A DNA stretch of 60,485 nucleotides from Actinomycetota bacterium (lineage in GTDB: Bacteria; Actinomycetota; Thermoleophilia; Gaiellales; Gaiellaceae): positions 29,047 through 89,531 of the forward strand of contig PLBK01000037.1 of NCBI GenBank assembly GCA_003134505.1, read 5' to 3'. This document shows, in pieces, positions 49,326-57,154 of the stretch. The position numbers and the translations under genes were made by a program. Within the stretch, counting starts at the first letter, position 1. Each line of letters starts with the position of its first letter. The notes below the pieces were generated by a model that did not search any database, was not told the DNA's origin, and saw nothing but the letters and a program-made list of their open reading frames with translations.

Positions 49326-50456
49326 ATGGTCTGGGAACGGCTCAGACGCAACCCCTGGCTGATCGACGCGGCGCTGGTCGGCCTCCTGCTCCTGTTCGCG
49401 GCCGGCTGGGCGGACCGGAGGGATCAGGGACTCGCGGTCGCGCTGCCGCTCTCGCTCGTGCAGGTGCTGCCCCTGCTCGCCCGGCGGCGTCAGCCGCTGA
49501 TCGTGCTCGGGATCGTGATCGCGGCGACGGTCGCGCTCACGCTCCACTTCCACTCGCTGAACCCCCTCCCGCCGTTCCTGGCCTTCTACTCGGTCGCCGC
49601 GCACGCGGATCGCCGGATCGCGCTGCTCGCGGGCGTGGCCGGGCTCGCAGCGCTCATCGTGCCCGTCCTGCACGAGACCGACTACGACTTCACCTCGTTC
49701 GCGTTCCACCTGCTCGTGTTCCCGGCCGCATGGGTGCTGGGGGACAACCTGCGGACGCGGCGCGCCTACTACGCGGCGCTCGAGGAGCGGGCGGCGCGGC
49801 TCGAGCGCGAGCGCGACGAGCAGGCGCAGCGAGCCGTGGCCGAGGAGCAGGCACGGATCGCCCGCGAACTGCACGACGTGCTCGCGCACAACGTCAGCGT
49901 CATGGTCGTCCAGGCCGCGGCTGCCGGTGACGTCTTCGACTCGCACCCGGGGCGCGCCCGCGAGGCCCTGCGCTCGATCGAGCAGACGGGCCGTGCGGCC
50001 TTGCAGGAGCTCCGGCGCCTGCTCGGCGCCGTCCGGACCGTCGACGACGAGGCGCTGGCGCCCCAGCCCGGCCTGAAGCTCCTTCCTGAGCTCGTCGACC
50101 ACGTCCGGCGCGCGGGGCTCGCGGTCGAGCTCAGCGTCGAGGGAGAGCCGCGCCCGCTCGCCGCCGGAGTCGACCTGTCCGCCTACCGGGTCGTCCAGGA
50201 AGCTCTCACCAACACGATCAAGCACGCGCACGCGTCGACGGCCGACGTTCGCGTCCGGTACGACGACGGACGGGTCGAGCTCTTCGTCGCGGACGACGGG
50301 ATCGGGCCGTCCGCGAACGGCTCGACCGACGGACACGGCCTGATCGGCATGCGCGAGCGCGTCGCGCTCTACGGCGGCGAGCTCGAGACGGCCGCGCGGC
50401 CCGAGGGCGGCTTTCTCGTCCGGGCCAGCCTGCCCGCCGAGCACGGGGTGCAATGA
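49326..50456 (+). CDS. NarL-type sensor histidine kinase
   Basis: A 376-residue kinase. The first ~140 residues are five or six membrane helices (LVGLLLLFAAGWA, LVVALPLSLVQVLPLL-type stretches) with very short loops, as in intramembrane-sensing kinases. A coiled linker (EERAARLERERDEQAQR) leads to the HisKA_3 domain with IARELHDVLAHNVSVMVVQA (phospho-acceptor His183). The ATPase domain has VVQEALTNTIKHA and VADDGIGPSANG, then GHGLIGMRERV. It is coupled by overlap (ATGA) to the LuxR-type response regulator. The signal is unknown; membrane or cell-wall stress is usual for the type. Confidence 0.92.
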   Translation: MVWERLRRNPWLIDAALVGLLLLFAAGWADRRDQGLAVALPLSLVQVLPLLARRRQPLIVLGIVIAATVALTLHFHSLNPLPPFLAFYSVAAHADRRIALLAGVAGLAALIVPVLHETDYDFTSFAFHLLVFPAAWVLGDNLRTRRAYYAALEERAARLERERDEQAQRAVAEEQARIARELHDVLAHNVSVMVVQAAAAGDVFDSHPGRAREALRSIEQTGRAALQELRRLLGAVRTVDDEALAPQPGLKLLPELVDHVRRAGLAVELSVEGEPRPLAAGVDLSAYRVVQEALTNTIKHAHASTADVRVRYDDGRVELFVADDGIGPSANGSTDGHGLIGMRERVALYGGELETAARPEGGFLVRASLPAEHGVQ

Positions 50457-51118
50457 CCATCCGCGTGCTCCTGGCCGACGACCAGGCGCTCGTCCGCAGC
50501 GGCTTCCGGATGATCCTCGAGGCGCGGGAGGATCTCGAGGTGGTCGGCGAGGCCGAGGACGGCCTGGAGGCGGTTGCGCTCGCGCGCTCGCTCCGACCGG
50601 ACGCGATCCTGATGGACGTGCGCATGCCCAGGCTCGACGGGGTAGAGGCGACCGGGCGGATCGTCGCCTCCGGCTCTCCGGCCCGCGTGCTGATCCTGAC
50701 GACGTACGACCTCGACGAGTACGTCTACGCCGCGATCCGCGCCGGCGCGAGCGGCTTCCTGCTCAAGGACGTCGAGCCGGCCCAGCTCGTGAACGCCGTC
50801 CGCGTCGTGGCAGGCGGCGACGCGCTGCTGGCGCCCACCGTGACGCGGCGGCTGCTCGAGCGCTTCGCGGACACGCTGCCCGGCGATCCTGCGGCGCCTC
50901 CGCCCGGCCTCGCGTCGCTCACGCCCCGCGAGCGCGAGATCCTCGAGCTGGTCGCGGGCGGGCTCTCGAACGCCGAGATCGCGGAGCGGCTGTTCCTCGG
51001 CGAGACGACGGTGAAGACGCACGTGTCGAGCGTCCTGCGCAAGCTGGGCCTGCGGGACCGCGTGCAGGCGGTCGTGCTCGCGTACGAGGCCGGGCTCGTG
51101 CAGCGCAGCACGGTCTGA
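50453..51118 (+). CDS. LuxR/NarL-type response regulator
   Basis: A 221-residue protein. The receiver domain has RVLLADDQALVRSGFRMIL with the acidic pair, LMDVRMPRLDG with phospho-acceptor Asp55, LTTYDLDEYVYAAIRAGASGFLLKD with the conserved Thr and Lys. The C-terminal LuxR HTH reads LTPREREILELVAGGLSNAEIAERLFLGETTVKTHVSSVLRKLGLRDR. Partner of the preceding kinase. It converges on the second polysaccharide block, three bases from the stop of the sugar transferase gene, so a regulatory link is possible but not shown. Confidence 0.95.
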   Translation: MTIRVLLADDQALVRSGFRMILEAREDLEVVGEAEDGLEAVALARSLRPDAILMDVRMPRLDGVEATGRIVASGSPARVLILTTYDLDEYVYAAIRAGASGFLLKDVEPAQLVNAVRVVAGGDALLAPTVTRRLLERFADTLPGDPAAPPPGLASLTPREREILELVAGGLSNAEIAERLFLGETTVKTHVSSVLRKLGLRDRVQAVVLAYEAGLVQRSTV

Positions 51119-51121
51119 GCT

Positions 51122-51706
51122 CTAGGCGGACTCGCGCCAGCCGCCGGCGGCGTCCTTGTACGTCCCGCTGAACAGGGCGAACGGCGTGCGGGCGAGGATC
51201 TTCAGGTCGACGACCGGCGAGCGGTGCTCTACGTACCAGACGTCGAGCTCGATGCGCTCGTCCCAGGGCAGCCGTGCGCGGCCGTGGACCTGCGCCCAGC
51301 CGGTCAGGCCCGGCTTCACCTCGAGCCGGCGGCGCTGGCGAGGCGTGTAGCGCTCGACCTGGTAGGCGAGCGTCGGCCTCGGCCCGATCACGCTCATGTC
51401 CCCACGGATCACGTTCCAGAGCTGCGGCAGCTCGTCGACCGAGAGCCGGCGCAGCGCCCGGCCGACGCGGGTGATGCGCGGGTCGCCGCGGTCGACGGCC
51501 GCTCCCGCGCCCTGGCTCTCGGCCCCGACGACCATCGTCCGGACCTTGACCAGCTCGAACTCGGCGCCGTCCCGGCCGACGCGCCGCTGTCTGTAGAGGA
51601 CGGGGCCGCCGTCCGTGAGCTTGACGGCCGCCGCAGCGACGGCGAGCGCGGGAGCCGAGAGCACGAGCCCGAGCCCGGCCAGCGCGACATCGCCCGCGCG
51701 GTTCAT
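51122..51706 (-). CDS. Minimal polyprenyl phosphoglycosyl transferase
   Basis: A 194-residue bacterial sugar transferase of the small (PglC-like) type: a re-entrant N-terminal helix (NRAGDVALAGLGLVLSAPALAVAAAAVKL), YRQRRVGRDGAEFELVKVRTM, RRLSVDELPQLWNVIRGDMSV, IGPRPTL, and VKPGLTGWAQVHGRA with WDERIELDVWYVEH. It transfers a sugar-1-phosphate to undecaprenyl phosphate and is the second initiator in this window, without the CoA-binding-type domain of the larger one at 8500. ATG 51706 overlaps the TGA of a 15-codon mini-ORF made by the palindromic repeat. Confidence 0.9.
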   Translation of the reverse strand: MNRAGDVALAGLGLVLSAPALAVAAAAVKLTDGGPVLYRQRRVGRDGAEFELVKVRTMVVGAESQGAGAAVDRGDPRITRVGRALRRLSVDELPQLWNVIRGDMSVIGPRPTLAYQVERYTPRQRRRLEVKPGLTGWAQVHGRARLPWDERIELDVWYVEHRSPVVDLKILARTPFALFSGTYKDAAGGWRESA

Positions 51707-51750
51707 AAAGCCCTGTCCTGCCTTGCAACAGACTGTTGCAAGGCAGTCAT
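51703..51750 (-). CDS. 15-codon mini-ORF made by the palindromic repeat
   Basis: MTALQQSVARQDRAL. Its ATG overlaps the stop of the GT2 gene (ATGA) and its TGA overlaps the start of the sugar transferase gene (ATGA), so ribosomes leaving the GT2 gene could pass through it into the next gene. The peptide repeats the N-terminus of the GT4 protein at 16356 (MTLQQSVARKDRG). A function as peptide is unproven; a coupling or attenuation role of the hairpin is at least as likely. Confidence 0.45.
   Translation of the reverse strand: MTALQQSVARQDRAL
51721..51743. repeat. 23-bp palindromic repeat, copy 3
   Basis: Plus-strand arms CCTTGCAACA and TGTTGCAAGG flank GAC; both arms are perfect. It lies between the GT2 and the sugar transferase genes and is translated as LQQSVAR on the minus strand. 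The flank CCCTGTCCT (plus strand) matches copy 1. Confidence 0.85.
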
Positions 51751-52844
51751 CGCGTGCCCTCGGCCTTGCTCCAGACGGCGGGCACGCCCTCGCGGGCGTA
51801 GTTCCGCAGCGCCTTGACCGTCGCCCAGGTGACGAGCGTGTAGTAGCGCGGCAGGCCCGGCCGCGCCGCAGCGGCGCCGAGGAACGCGAGTTGCGCAAGC
51901 AGCGCCGTGCGGTACACGCCGCCGCGCCGGGCGAGGGCCAGGCTGGAGCCGAGCAGCGCGAGGTGGAGGAGGCCGCTGCCGTAGCGCAGGTGGCGGTGCG
52001 AGACGATCTTCGCCAGGTAGCCGGGCGGCAGGCCGCGGAGCATGTCCCCCTCGGCGACGATCGCCCAGCAGTGCTCGAACATGCGCACCTTGCGCGCGTA
52101 CTCGTCCTCGATGTCGCGGGACGGCTTCTCGAAGGCGAGCGCCCCGGGCTCGTAGGCCGCGCGGCGCCCGTGCTGCACCATCAGGTACGGAAAGGACAGG
52201 TCGTGGCCGAAGCGCGGGTCGACGTCGACGTAGTCCGCCCGGCGGACGGCGTAGATCGAGCCATTCCCGCCCGTGACCGAGCCCGTCTCGGCCTCCTGCT
52301 CGCGGAGCCACGTCTCCAGTCGCCAGTACGCGCCTTCCACGTTCGTCCCGTCCGCCTCCTGCAGGACGAGGCGCCCGCAGACGTAGGCGACCTCCGGATC
52401 GGCGAAGGAACGCACGAGCAGGCGGAGCGCGTCGGGGGCCCAGGTGCAGTTCGCGTCCGAGAATGCGACCACGTCGGCAGTCGACTCCCTCACGGCGAGG
52501 TTCTGGGCCGCCACCTTGCCGCCACGGGGACAGCGGAGCAGGCGGACGCGCGGCTCGCGGGTCGCGACCTCCTGGACGATGGCGTCCGTGCGGTCGTCGG
52601 ACGCATCCGAGGCGACGACGATCTCGAGCAGCTCGGCCGGATAGTCGAGCGCGAGCAGGTTCTCGAGACGCCGCGCGATCACCGACTCCTCGTTCCACGC
52701 GGCCACGATCACCGCGACGCTCGGCGTCACGTCGCCACGCCCGGGAGGATCCGGGCGCAGCCGTGCCGCGAGGGCCGCGGCGAGCGGGTAGCCGACGTGC
52801 GTCCAGGCGAGCGCGCCGAGCGAGCCCCAGAAGAGCTTCTTCAT
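51747..52844 (-). CDS. GT2 family glycosyltransferase, membrane-anchored
   Basis: A 365-residue enzyme. An N-terminal hydrophobic stretch (LFWGSLGALAWTHVGYPLAAALAARL) precedes the GT-A core: VAVIVAAWNEESVIARRLENLL, IVVASDASDDRTDAIV, VVAFSDANCTWAPDAL with the metal-binding Asp, and ETGSVTGGNGSIYAVRRADY. Two more hydrophobic segments lie near the C-terminus (LLHLALLGSSLALARR; TALLAQLAFLGAAAA). This layout is common in processive or membrane-associated polysaccharide GT2 enzymes. Coupled by ATGA on both sides. Confidence 0.88.
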   Translation of the reverse strand: MKKLFWGSLGALAWTHVGYPLAAALAARLRPDPPGRGDVTPSVAVIVAAWNEESVIARRLENLLALDYPAELLEIVVASDASDDRTDAIVQEVATREPRVRLLRCPRGGKVAAQNLAVRESTADVVAFSDANCTWAPDALRLLVRSFADPEVAYVCGRLVLQEADGTNVEGAYWRLETWLREQEAETGSVTGGNGSIYAVRRADYVDVDPRFGHDLSFPYLMVQHGRRAAYEPGALAFEKPSRDIEDEYARKVRMFEHCWAIVAEGDMLRGLPPGYLAKIVSHRHLRYGSGLLHLALLGSSLALARRGGVYRTALLAQLAFLGAAAARPGLPRYYTLVTWATVKALRNYAREGVPAVWSKAEGTR

Positions 52845-54079
52845 CGCCGAAGCTCCTGCAGCACAGCGCGGTAGCGACCGACGGCCACGTCCCGGTCGGC
52901 CTCGGCGGTGACGTACTCGCGCCCGCGCCGTCCCATCTCCTCGAGGTCGAGGCGTCCGTCGTAGGCGTCGCGGATCACGTGCGCCACGAGCTCCGGGCGG
53001 CCCGGCGGGAGCACGATGCCGCAGCCCACCTCGGTCACGACCTGCGCCGTCTCGCTGTCGTCCTCCGCCGAGACGATCACGGGCCGGCCGGCGGCGAGGA
53101 TGCCGTACAGCCGGCTCGGCACGACGTACCCGGACAGGCCGCGGGCGAGGCCGACGAAGTGGAGGTTGCCGGCCGCGAGCGAGAGCGGCAGCACCTCCCG
53201 CGGCTGGTAGGGCAGGAACTTCACCTTGTTCGTCTCGAGCCTAGCCGCGAGCGACAGGATCTCGGCGTGGCGCGCCCCGAAGCCGACGATCACGACGGCG
53301 AGATCGTCGAGGTCGCGCAGGAAGGTCGTGGCGCGGACGAGCACGTCCAGGTCCTGGGCATGCCCGACGTTTCCCGAGTGCATGACGACGAACTTGCCGG
53401 CCAGCTTCTGCTCGAGCTTCCACTCGTTCTCGTGCTCCCGTGGCGTGATCGCCTGCGTGTCGATCCAGTTCGGGATCACGCGCAGCCGCTCGCCCGGCGC
53501 GCCCTTCGCTTCCAGGCGCTGCCGCATCGTCTCGCCGATCGCAACGACGCGGTCGGCGCGCTTCAGGTAGAGCCGGACGAGCTGGCGGAGGACTCCGACG
53601 AGCACGGGGTTCTCGAGCCGCCGCAGCTTGGTCGCGATCTCGGGGAAGACGTCTTCGCTGATCACGAGCAGCGGCACGCCGAAGCGCTTCGCGACCGCGA
53701 GCCCGACGTCGCCGATCATCGGAGGATCGGTCATGCACAGCACCAGATCGGGCTTGGGCCCGGCGAGCGCGCGTACGAGCGTCCCCCCGAGGTAGCTGAC
53801 GTAGTTGAGCCCGCGCAGGCCGAGTCGGGAGCGCTCGAAGGCGGTCGAACGGACGCGAACGATCTCGACTCCGTTCCGCACGACGCGGTGCGGCTGCAGC
53901 TCGTGGCCGTGCAGCATGCCGGTCAGCACGCGGATCTCGTATTCGTCCGCGAGCGCCTCGCAGAGATCGGTGAGGAGCTGCGCCGTCGCCTCGACCCCCG
54001 GCCAGTAGTACTGGTTCAGGACGAGCAGGCGCGGCTTGTCGTTAGAGCTCGAAAGGGGCTCATCGTTGAGCGCGGCCAC
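52841..54079 (-). CDS. GT4 family glycosyltransferase (WbuB-like)
   Basis: A 412-residue GT-B enzyme: RLLVLNQYYWPGVEATAQLLTDLCEALADEYEIRVLTG, MTDPPMIGDVGLAVAKRFGVP, ISEDVFPEIATKLRR, RVVAIGETMRQRLEAKGAP, VIPNWIDTQAI, KFVVMHSGNVGHAQDLDVLVRA and FVGLARGLSGYVVPSRLYGILAAGRPVI. These are features of the WbuB/FnlA-neighbour GT4 branch that often transfers fucosamine or a related sugar. GTG 54079 lies 23 bp from the divergent GT4 start and has TAGCCT 7 nt upstream. The stop overlaps the GT2 start. Confidence 0.9.
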   Translation of the reverse strand: MAALNDEPLSSSNDKPRLLVLNQYYWPGVEATAQLLTDLCEALADEYEIRVLTGMLHGHELQPHRVVRNGVEIVRVRSTAFERSRLGLRGLNYVSYLGGTLVRALAGPKPDLVLCMTDPPMIGDVGLAVAKRFGVPLLVISEDVFPEIATKLRRLENPVLVGVLRQLVRLYLKRADRVVAIGETMRQRLEAKGAPGERLRVIPNWIDTQAITPREHENEWKLEQKLAGKFVVMHSGNVGHAQDLDVLVRATTFLRDLDDLAVVIVGFGARHAEILSLAARLETNKVKFLPYQPREVLPLSLAAGNLHFVGLARGLSGYVVPSRLYGILAAGRPVIVSAEDDSETAQVVTEVGCGIVLPPGRPELVAHVIRDAYDGRLDLEEMGRRGREYVTAEADRDVAVGRYRAVLQELRR

Positions 54080-54086
54080 GTCACCA

Positions 54087-54096
54087 AGGCTAACGT
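54087..54096. promoter_or_regulatory. Overlapping divergent -10 boxes in a 23-bp gap
   Basis: Minus-strand TAGCCT (54092-54087) ends 7 nt before GTG 54079. Plus-strand TAACGT (54091-54096) ends 6 nt before GTG 54103. The boxes share two bases, so the two divergent GT4 genes would compete for, or share, polymerase at one spot. Confidence 0.55.
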
Positions 54097-54102
54097 CAGG
54101 CC

Positions 54103-55269
54103 GTGGACCGGGGGTTGCGCATCCTCTTCGCCGCTCCGGCATGGTGGCCCGCCACGGCGTTCGGCGGCCCGGTGGCGGTCGCGCGGGAGCTGACGACGCG
54201 CCTGGTCGCGCGCGGCCACACCGTCGAGGTGCTGACGACGAGCCTCAGCGGCGTCGACCGCCCCGGCTCGTGGCGCTCGCGGGTCGAGGAGCACGACGGC
54301 GTGCGCGTCCACTATCTCGCCACACCCGCCCGCTACCGCTGGATGGGCGTCACGCCGACGCTGCCGCTCGAGCTCGGCCGGATCGCGCGGCCGAACGTCC
54401 TACACGTGTTCGGGTTCCGCGACCCGGTCACCACGGGCGCCGCCGCCTGGGCCCGCCTGCGGCGCGTCCCGTACGTGTTCGAGCCGCTCGGGATGTTCCG
54501 CCCCCGCCTGCGGAAGGTGGCGCTGAAGCGGGCGCTCGACTCGACCCTGTACCGCGGGGTGGCGTCGGGCGCCGCGGCCGTCATCGTCTCGTCGAGTGTC
54601 GAGCGGGCCGACGTCGAGGCCGCGGGCGTCGTTCCGTCCGAGCGGATCCACGTGCGGGGCAACGGCTTCCCGGAGCCGTTCGAGACCCCGGCGGCGGATC
54701 GAGCCGCGCTAGGGATCCCGGACGGCGCGCCGGTGATCCTCTACGTCGGGCGGATCGCGGCCGGGAAGGGGATCGAGCACCTGGTCGCAGTGCTCGACGA
54801 ACTGCCGGAGGCGCATCTGCTGCTGGTGGGGCCGGACGACCGCCACGGCGTCGCCGAGACGCTCCGCGGCGAGCGGGTGCACGTGCTCGGCCCGACCGAC
54901 GGCCCCCCGCTCGCGCTCTACCGGCTCGCCGACGTCTTCGTGCTCCCGTCGGCCGGCGAGAGCTTCGGGATGGCTGCCGCCGAGGCAGCCGCGGCCGGAA
55001 CTCCCGTCGTCGTCACCGACCGCTGCGGCGTCACCGACTTCCTGGAGGAAGGCGAGGCGCTCGTCGTGCCGGACGACCGTCAGGCGATCGTCGACACGGT
55101 GCGCAGCCTGCTCGGCGACCCGCTGCTGCGCGCACGGCTGGCGGCCGGCGGCGTGGCTGCGGCGAGGCGCTCGTCCTGGGAGGCCGTGACCGACCGGCAG
55201 GAGGAGCTCTACCGGCTCGCGGTCGCCTCTCGAATGGCCTCGCGCAGGCTCTCGACCGACGGCTCGTAG
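54103..55269 (+). CDS. GT4 family glycosyltransferase
   Basis: A 388-residue enzyme: RGLRILFAAPAWWPATAFGGPVAVARELTTRLVARGHTVEVLTTS, FGFRDPVTTGAAAWARLRRVPYVFEPLGM, VIVSSSVERADVEAAGV, VRGNGFPEPF, VILYVGRIAAGKGIEHLVAVL, LLVGPDDRHGVAETL and PSAGESFGMAAAEAAAAGTPVVVTDRCGV (donor E-x7-E). GTG 54103 lies in a divergent arrangement with the WbuB-like gene. Its last 61 bases overlap the 3' end of the convergent GT4 gene. Sugar unknown. Confidence 0.9.
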   Translation: MDRGLRILFAAPAWWPATAFGGPVAVARELTTRLVARGHTVEVLTTSLSGVDRPGSWRSRVEEHDGVRVHYLATPARYRWMGVTPTLPLELGRIARPNVLHVFGFRDPVTTGAAAWARLRRVPYVFEPLGMFRPRLRKVALKRALDSTLYRGVASGAAAVIVSSSVERADVEAAGVVPSERIHVRGNGFPEPFETPAADRAALGIPDGAPVILYVGRIAAGKGIEHLVAVLDELPEAHLLLVGPDDRHGVAETLRGERVHVLGPTDGPPLALYRLADVFVLPSAGESFGMAAAEAAAAGTPVVVTDRCGVTDFLEEGEALVVPDDRQAIVDTVRSLLGDPLLRARLAAGGVAAARRSSWEAVTDRQEELYRLAVASRMASRRLSTDGS

Positions 55270-56354
55270 CCGAAGCCCTGCGCCAGCTCACGCGAGTGCG
55301 CGCCCATGCGCAGGCGCAGGTCGCGGTCGGCGGCGAGGCGGCGCAGCGCATCCGCCGCAGCGCCGACGTCGCCTGCGGGCACGAGCACGCCGTTCTCGCC
55401 GTCGCGGAGCAGGTCGCGCGCGGCGCCGACCCGGTCGGAGAGGATGAGCGGCAGCCCGCAGGCGGCGGCCTCGTTGACGACGACCGCCCACGGCTCGCGC
55501 TCGGAGAGCAGCGCGAAGACGTCCGAGGCGGCGTAGATCTCGACCACCGACTCCCACAGCCGATCGCCCGCGAACGTGGCCCGAACGCCGAGCTCGCGCG
55601 CGAGCTCCTCGAGCCGTCCGCGCTCGGGGCCTCCGCCGGCCAGGATCGCGACGAGACGCACGTCTCCGGCCTCCGCCACGGCACGGAGCAGGGTGTCGAT
55701 CCTCTTCTCCGGCGCGAGCCGGGCGACCGAGACGACCGCCACGTCGTCCGCGGAGACACCGAGGCCGTCACGAAGCTCGGCCCGGCGTTCCGCGAGCCCG
55801 TCCACCTGCTCGCCGAAGCGCACCACGTCGATCGTGTTCGCGAACACGCGCACACGCTCGGGCGAGGCTCCCAGGCCCAGCACGGACTCGCGCGCCAGCG
55901 ACCCGGTCACGAGTACGCTCGCGGCGCCCTTGACGATCGGCGGCACGACCGTCTGCTTGACGTGACGGCGCCAGCCGGGCTTCGGGCCCGCGTCGTGGCT
56001 CTCGACCAGCAGGACGTACGGAACGCGCCGCGCGCGGCACCAGGCGATCGCCGCCTGCGAGGCGAAGGTGCTCCAGCCGGAGACGACGACGCACTCGGGC
56101 TTCGCCTCGCGCAGCGCCCGCCAGATCCCCGGCGTCACGGGGTAGTCGTGGCGGAGGAGCCCGTGCGCGCCCGGCACACTGAGGCCGTCGAGGAAGACCG
56201 CGCGGTGCAGCGGCTCGACCTTCCACGTGCGGCCGGCGACCGTGTGGGCGGCGTAGATCACGGTCAGGTCGATGTCCTCGTCCGCGCTCACGCGGTCGAG
56301 GAGCGGCGAGCGGTACGGCGTCGGCTCGGGCGAGACGAAGGCGACGCGCGTCAC
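55209..56354 (-). CDS. GT4 family glycosyltransferase
   Basis: A 381-residue enzyme: TRVAFVSPEPTPYRSPLLDRVSADEDIDLTVIYA, GWSTFASQAAIAWCRARRVPYVLLVESHD, VLVTGSLARESVLGLGASPERVRVFANTIDV, VAVVSVARLAPEKRIDTLLRAV, AILAGGGPERGRLEELA and LLSEREPWAVVVNEAAACGLPLI (donor E-x7-E). The GTG start overlaps the stop of the upstream gene (GTGA). Its 3' end overlaps the convergent GT4 gene by 61 bases, which is unusual in this compact but otherwise cleanly spaced locus. Confidence 0.9.
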   Translation of the reverse strand: MTRVAFVSPEPTPYRSPLLDRVSADEDIDLTVIYAAHTVAGRTWKVEPLHRAVFLDGLSVPGAHGLLRHDYPVTPGIWRALREAKPECVVVSGWSTFASQAAIAWCRARRVPYVLLVESHDAGPKPGWRRHVKQTVVPPIVKGAASVLVTGSLARESVLGLGASPERVRVFANTIDVVRFGEQVDGLAERRAELRDGLGVSADDVAVVSVARLAPEKRIDTLLRAVAEAGDVRLVAILAGGGPERGRLEELARELGVRATFAGDRLWESVVEIYAASDVFALLSEREPWAVVVNEAAACGLPLILSDRVGAARDLLRDGENGVLVPAGDVGAAADALRRLAADRDLRLRMGAHSRELAQGFGYEPSVESLREAIREATASR

Positions 56355-57142
56355 CGGACGCCCAGCTTCCAGGCCGCCTTGCGCACGTTCTCGCGCCAGC
56401 GAAGCGGAGCTCCGGGATTGCGGTGGAGCCGCCCGCGGCGCAGGACGTGACTCGCGTCGTGCAGGGTGTAGAGCCGGCTCTTGCCGCCGGCGAGCTCGAG
56501 GTTGCGGGCGGCCTCCTCGCCGTAGTACGCCTCCGCCTTGCCGCCGGCGACGTGCGCGTAGTCGTGCCGCTGGTGCGCGGCGACGACGTCGGCGGTCGCG
56601 TCGACGACGATCGCGTCCTGCCGGGCGCGCCAGACGAGCCAGTTGTCGAAGCAGGCCCGGCCGATCGCCAACGGCGGCACGTCGCGGTAGAGGCCGGAGG
56701 GGAACACGAAGTAGTCGAGCGCGGCCGCTCCGCGTCGCTCGCCGCGCGCGATCGCGTCGTCGCGGCCGCGGGGCTCGTCCACGTCGACGGTCTGGCCGAC
56801 GATCAGGAAGCGCTCGGCCTGCTCGGCGACCCGGCGCGTGGCCGCGAGCAGGTCGTCGAAGAGGATGACGTCCGCGTTGACGAAGCAGCGAAGAGGCTGG
56901 CGCGCGGCCCGGTCGGCCGCGGCGAACGCGGCGTCGAGCCGGGGCGTCCCGAGCTCGGTGCGGGCGAGGTCGGGGAGATGCTCGGCGCCGGCCTCGCGGG
57001 CGGCCTCGGCGGCGCCGTCCTCGTCGCCGAGCAGCAGCACCTGCACGTCGTCCCCCAGCCGGGTCCAGCTCGCGAGTGCGCGGCGCTGGATCTCGCCGAT
57101 CGCGCCCAGAAAGGGCTTGGGCACGGAGAAGATCGTCAGCAC
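56351..57142 (-). CDS. Putative GT-A-fold glycosyltransferase
   Basis: A 263-residue protein. LTIFSVPKPFLGAIGEIQRRALASWTRLGDDVQVLLLGDEDGAAEAAREAG resembles a GT-A nucleotide-binding half, and CFVNADVILFDDLLAATRRVAE carries an NxD and DD in the place of the DxD metal site. FPSGLYRDVPPLAIGRACFDNWLVWRA and VVAAHQRHDYAHVAGGK follow. I have seen this layout in uncharacterised polysaccharide-locus proteins but cannot name a family. GTG 57142 has TACGCT 6 nt upstream. The stop overlaps the next GT4 start. Confidence 0.6.
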   Translation of the reverse strand: MLTIFSVPKPFLGAIGEIQRRALASWTRLGDDVQVLLLGDEDGAAEAAREAGAEHLPDLARTELGTPRLDAAFAAADRAARQPLRCFVNADVILFDDLLAATRRVAEQAERFLIVGQTVDVDEPRGRDDAIARGERRGAAALDYFVFPSGLYRDVPPLAIGRACFDNWLVWRARQDAIVVDATADVVAAHQRHDYAHVAGGKAEAYYGEEAARNLELAGGKSRLYTLHDASHVLRRGRLHRNPGAPLRWRENVRKAAWKLGVR

Positions 57143-57148
57143 CGGCGC

Positions 57149-57154
57149 AGCGTA
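57149..57154 (-). promoter_or_regulatory. Putative leaderless -10 box (TACGCT)
   Basis: Minus-strand TACGCT ends 6 nt before GTG 57142. It lies in the 184-bp gap after the GT4 gene that ends at 57327, so this gene likely has its own promoter. Confidence 0.45.
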
